Below, in pieces: positions 5,700 through 8,101 of a stretch of 8,101 nt of DNA. Source of the DNA: Promethearchaeota archaeon (GTDB lineage Archaea > Asgardarchaeota > Lokiarchaeia > Sigynarchaeales > SOKP01); NCBI GenBank assembly GCA_014729315.1, contig WJKD01000488.1, forward strand, positions 1 to 8,101, written 5' to 3'. Position 1 is the stretch's first letter. The number at the start of each line of letters is the position of its first letter. A program made the position numbers and the translations under genes. The notes under the pieces were generated by a model. It worked only from the letters and a program-made list of their open reading frames with translations, did not search any database and was not told the DNA's origin.

Positions 5700-8101
5700 A
5701 TGAAGACAACAAAGAAGCTTATTTTTTATCTATTGCTTTTTGTCGTTTTTAAGAACACAGCTTTTTCGCAGTGGCTGATAAGTAATGATCATGCCTGGAT
5801 TCAAATGGACCAGGATGATACCCATACAATTAGTGGTACGACGTTTCTTTGTTGGGGGAATAATTCAACATGTGTTTATATTAATATCGATGGCGCCAGC
5901 AGCCCACACACAATAAATAAATATAATGTCCGAAAATATAATAGCGAAACTTTATTGGTCGTTAATGAAGAAAGTTCGATTGAATGGGCATGGGTTAGTT
6001 TTGGCGAGAGTAGTTCTCTTGTTAATTTTAGCGAAACAACTATTATTTGTAATCCCGGGGATCGGATTCAATTTAATGCGACTTCATCTGGAGTTTTAAC
6101 AGAAGGTTCACCTAACATTTACCAAAATGCAACCGTAAGGAATTGGTGTGATTATAATGGTGTTGTGGTGGAATCCGGAGGACATAGCGCAACATACTAT
6201 TTTGATGTACCGAGCGATTACATTGGTACTCAATATTTTTATATGGGTGTTCATCTGAGCCCCGGGAATACTAAATTTGTGCAATACTTACGTATAATAT
6301 CCACAGAACCGGAAGAGGAAATAACAATACCTTACACACCTTATAGAGGGGCTACAACTGGAAAAGTTGGTCAGAGCTGCACGTTTCATACGGGTGGAGC
6401 AACAAGCAATTTTGGACATTCTGTGGAATATCAATTTGACTGGGGGGATGGTAGTTTTTCAGATTGGGGATCGTCGACACAGAGCCATAGTTATGATAGT
6501 CCTGGCACTTATGACGTCAGAGCACGTGCTCGATGTCAAACACATACTGCTATTGTTTCGGATTGGTCGATGGCTTTTTCTATTACGATTTCATATTGCG
6601 TCATAACAATCAATGTGAGTCCGGCTGGTTCTGGGACTGTAGAAATAGATCCATATAAAACGGGTTATACATACGATGACTACGTGACTTTCACAGCATA
6701 TCCCAATGAAGGTTATCAGTTTTCACATTGGAGTGGTTGGATAGATGGTGAAAGAAATCCATATCCCGGTGTTCCAATATGGGATGATCACGATGTGACA
6801 GCCAATTTCATACAAGTTCAAGAGACCGTAACCTCACCTGATACACCCGCAGGTCCCGCAAACGGAAAGGTTGATGAGAGCTTGATGTTTAATACCGGTG
6901 GTGCGAGTAGCAGCTTGGGACATTCAGTTGAATATCAGTTTGAGTGGGGTGACGGCAGTCTGTCGGATTGGGGATCAGCTTCGCAGAGCCATAGTTACGA
7001 TAGTCCCGGAACCAAATACGTAAGAGCCCGCGCTCGTTGCCAAACTCACACTAACGTGGAATCGGATTGGTCTACATCAAAATCAATTTCGATTTCTTAT
7101 TGCACATTAACCGTTACCGTTAGTCCCTACCAAGTGGGTAATGTTATAAAAAATCCTGATAAAACGAATTATACGTATAACGAATCGGTTCAACTCACTG
7201 CGAATACTGCAACCGGTAATTATGAGTTTGATCATTGGGGAGGCGATTTAGTAGGAAGTACAAATCCGCAGAATGTAGCCATGGACGGTGATAAAAATGT
7301 CACTGCTTTCTTCGTAGAAACTGAGGAGACAGTATCCACACCTGATACTCCAACCGGATTATGGAGTGGCAAAGTGGGGCAGAGTTTAACATTTAACACA
7401 GGAGGCGCTACAAGTAATTTGGGACACCCGGTGGAATATCAATTTGACTGGGGAGATGGCAGTCAATCAAATTGGGAATCATCGAGGCAGGATCATAGTT
7501 ACGATAGCCCGGGTACAAAAAATGTCAGAGCGCGTGCTCGCTGTCAGACGCATACTGGCGTTGTTTCAGGTTGGTCTGATACAAAATCTATCACCATTTC
7601 TTTCTGTACGTTAACGATCAACGTAAGTCCTTCCGGCTCGGGCAGTGTTGGGAAAAGTCCTGACAAGCAGGATTATACATATAATGAGTCTGTTCAACTT
7701 ACAGCTAATGCAAATTCCGGATATCAGTTTGATCATTGGGGCGGAGATATAAGCGGAAGCACTAATCCGCAAAATCTAACCATGAGTGATGATAAAAGTA
7801 TTACAGCTTATTTCATCGAAACTTCTGAAACAATCACAATACCTGAAACTCCAACAGGAGTATGGAGCGGTAAAGTTGGTCAGAATTTGACATTTAACAC
7901 CGGCGGGTCGAGTAGTAATTTGGGACATCCTGTTGAGTATCAATTCGATTGGGGGGATGACAGTCAGTCAGAATGGGGATCATCCAGGCAGAGCCATATT
8001 TATAATAGCCAGGGCACAATGTTAGTGAAAGCGCGTGCTCGATGCCAGACGCATACTAGCGTTGTCTCTGGTTGGTCGGATGCGAAATCTGTCTCGATAT
8101 C
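5700..8101 (+). CDS. Secreted protein of alternating PKD and InlB-type repeats (3' partial)
   Basis: ATG 5700 opens a frame with no stop through 8101: 800 codons plus two bases, so the C-terminus lies outside. Residues 1-24 are a signal peptide (KK, long hydrophobic core, TAFSQ). Residues 25-207 form an unrecognised, probably beta-rich domain with several cysteines. Then PKD-type repeats (208-300, 376-468, 544-636, 711 to the end) alternate with divergent InlB B-type repeats (301-375, 469-543, 637-710). The PKD repeats show GHxVEYQFDWGDGS, SHSYDSPGT and RARARCQTHT; the InlB repeats show YTYNESVQLTA and FDHWGGD. The second PKD has E in place of D in FDWGDGS and the fourth has WGDDS. The role is probably adhesive or spacer-like on the surface; no enzyme domain is seen. 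A T9SS domain downstream is expected by analogy with the two preceding genes but is not seen. Confidence 0.92.
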   Translation, partial: MKTTKKLIFYLLLFVVFKNTAFSQWLISNDHAWIQMDQDDTHTISGTTFLCWGNNSTCVYINIDGASSPHTINKYNVRKYNSETLLVVNEESSIEWAWVSFGESSSLVNFSETTIICNPGDRIQFNATSSGVLTEGSPNIYQNATVRNWCDYNGVVVESGGHSATYYFDVPSDYIGTQYFYMGVHLSPGNTKFVQYLRIISTEPEEEITIPYTPYRGATTGKVGQSCTFHTGGATSNFGHSVEYQFDWGDGSFSDWGSSTQSHSYDSPGTYDVRARARCQTHTAIVSDWSMAFSITISYCVITINVSPAGSGTVEIDPYKTGYTYDDYVTFTAYPNEGYQFSHWSGWIDGERNPYPGVPIWDDHDVTANFIQVQETVTSPDTPAGPANGKVDESLMFNTGGASSSLGHSVEYQFEWGDGSLSDWGSASQSHSYDSPGTKYVRARARCQTHTNVESDWSTSKSISISYCTLTVTVSPYQVGNVIKNPDKTNYTYNESVQLTANTATGNYEFDHWGGDLVGSTNPQNVAMDGDKNVTAFFVETEETVSTPDTPTGLWSGKVGQSLTFNTGGATSNLGHPVEYQFDWGDGSQSNWESSRQDHSYDSPGTKNVRARARCQTHTGVVSGWSDTKSITISFCTLTINVSPSGSGSVGKSPDKQDYTYNESVQLTANANSGYQFDHWGGDISGSTNPQNLTMSDDKSITAYFIETSETITIPETPTGVWSGKVGQNLTFNTGGSSSNLGHPVEYQFDWGDDSQSEWGSSRQSHIYNSQGTMLVKARARCQTHTSVVSGWSDAKSVSI
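6321..8101 (+). repeat. Tandem PKD + InlB-type composite repeat, about 504-base period
   Basis: Composite units begin at 6321, 6825, 7329 and 7830, giving periods of 504, 504 and 501 bases (168, 168 and 167 residues). Each full unit is a 93-residue PKD half and a 74-75-residue InlB half. The fourth unit is cut by the window end inside its PKD half. Copies are clearly diverged at the DNA level apart from short stretches such as the RARARCQTHT segment, so the array is old rather than freshly expanded. The PKD half is the same subfamily as residues 33-117 of gene 1. Confidence 0.9.

Noticed and set aside
6367..6606. Plus-strand 79-codon open frame
   Set aside because: It is an alternative frame inside the first PKD repeat of gene 3, whose own frame is open and clearly conserved.
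6321..8101. CRISPR-like or non-coding repeat array
   Set aside because: Repeat units are about 504 bases, diverged, in frame and protein-coding.

Overview
The window is a single-strand stretch of large genes for secreted, multidomain surface proteins. Three genes lie head to tail on the + strand: one missing its 5' end (1..1806), one complete (1843..5652) and one missing its 3' end (5700..8101). The gaps are only 36 and 47 bases, each carries a Shine-Dalgarno-like site, and neither shows a convincing terminator or promoter, so the three are probably co-transcribed. No RNA gene, mobile element, CRISPR array or supported minus-strand gene was seen.

Organism: the DNA is AT-rich. The two complete C-termini are type IX secretion (T9SS) type A sorting domains with the YPNPFNPTTTI motif and a FlgD-Ig-like fold, and the two visible signal peptides end in FSQ. 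This points to a Gram-negative, diderm member of the wider FCB group. The spelling of the sorting motif and the dockerin style suggest Calditrichota, KSB1, Marinimicrobia or Ignavibacteria-like lineages rather than classical Bacteroidetes. The exact phylum is an inference.

Layout: gene 1 ends as PKD - cohesin-like - dockerin-like - cohesin-like - T9SS domain. Gene 2 reads signal peptide - concanavalin-like jelly roll - two near-identical 83-residue carboxypeptidase-regulatory-like repeats - linker - probable papain-fold Cys/His/Asp module - beta-sandwich - EF-like loop - dockerin-like - cohesin-like - T9SS domain. Gene 3 reads signal peptide - unrecognised beta-rich domain - strictly alternating PKD and InlB-type repeats with a 167-168-residue period, running off the end of the window.

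How they may work together: genes 1 and 2 share a roughly 330-residue C-terminal cassette (dockerin, cohesin, sorting domain), and genes 1 and 3 share the same PKD subfamily, so the three look like related members of one surface system. Dockerins and cohesins in the same exported polypeptides, with nearly identical putative recognition positions, suggest a cell-surface assembly that could link its own members without a separate scaffoldin. That assembly is a hypothesis; only the domain layout is seen here.
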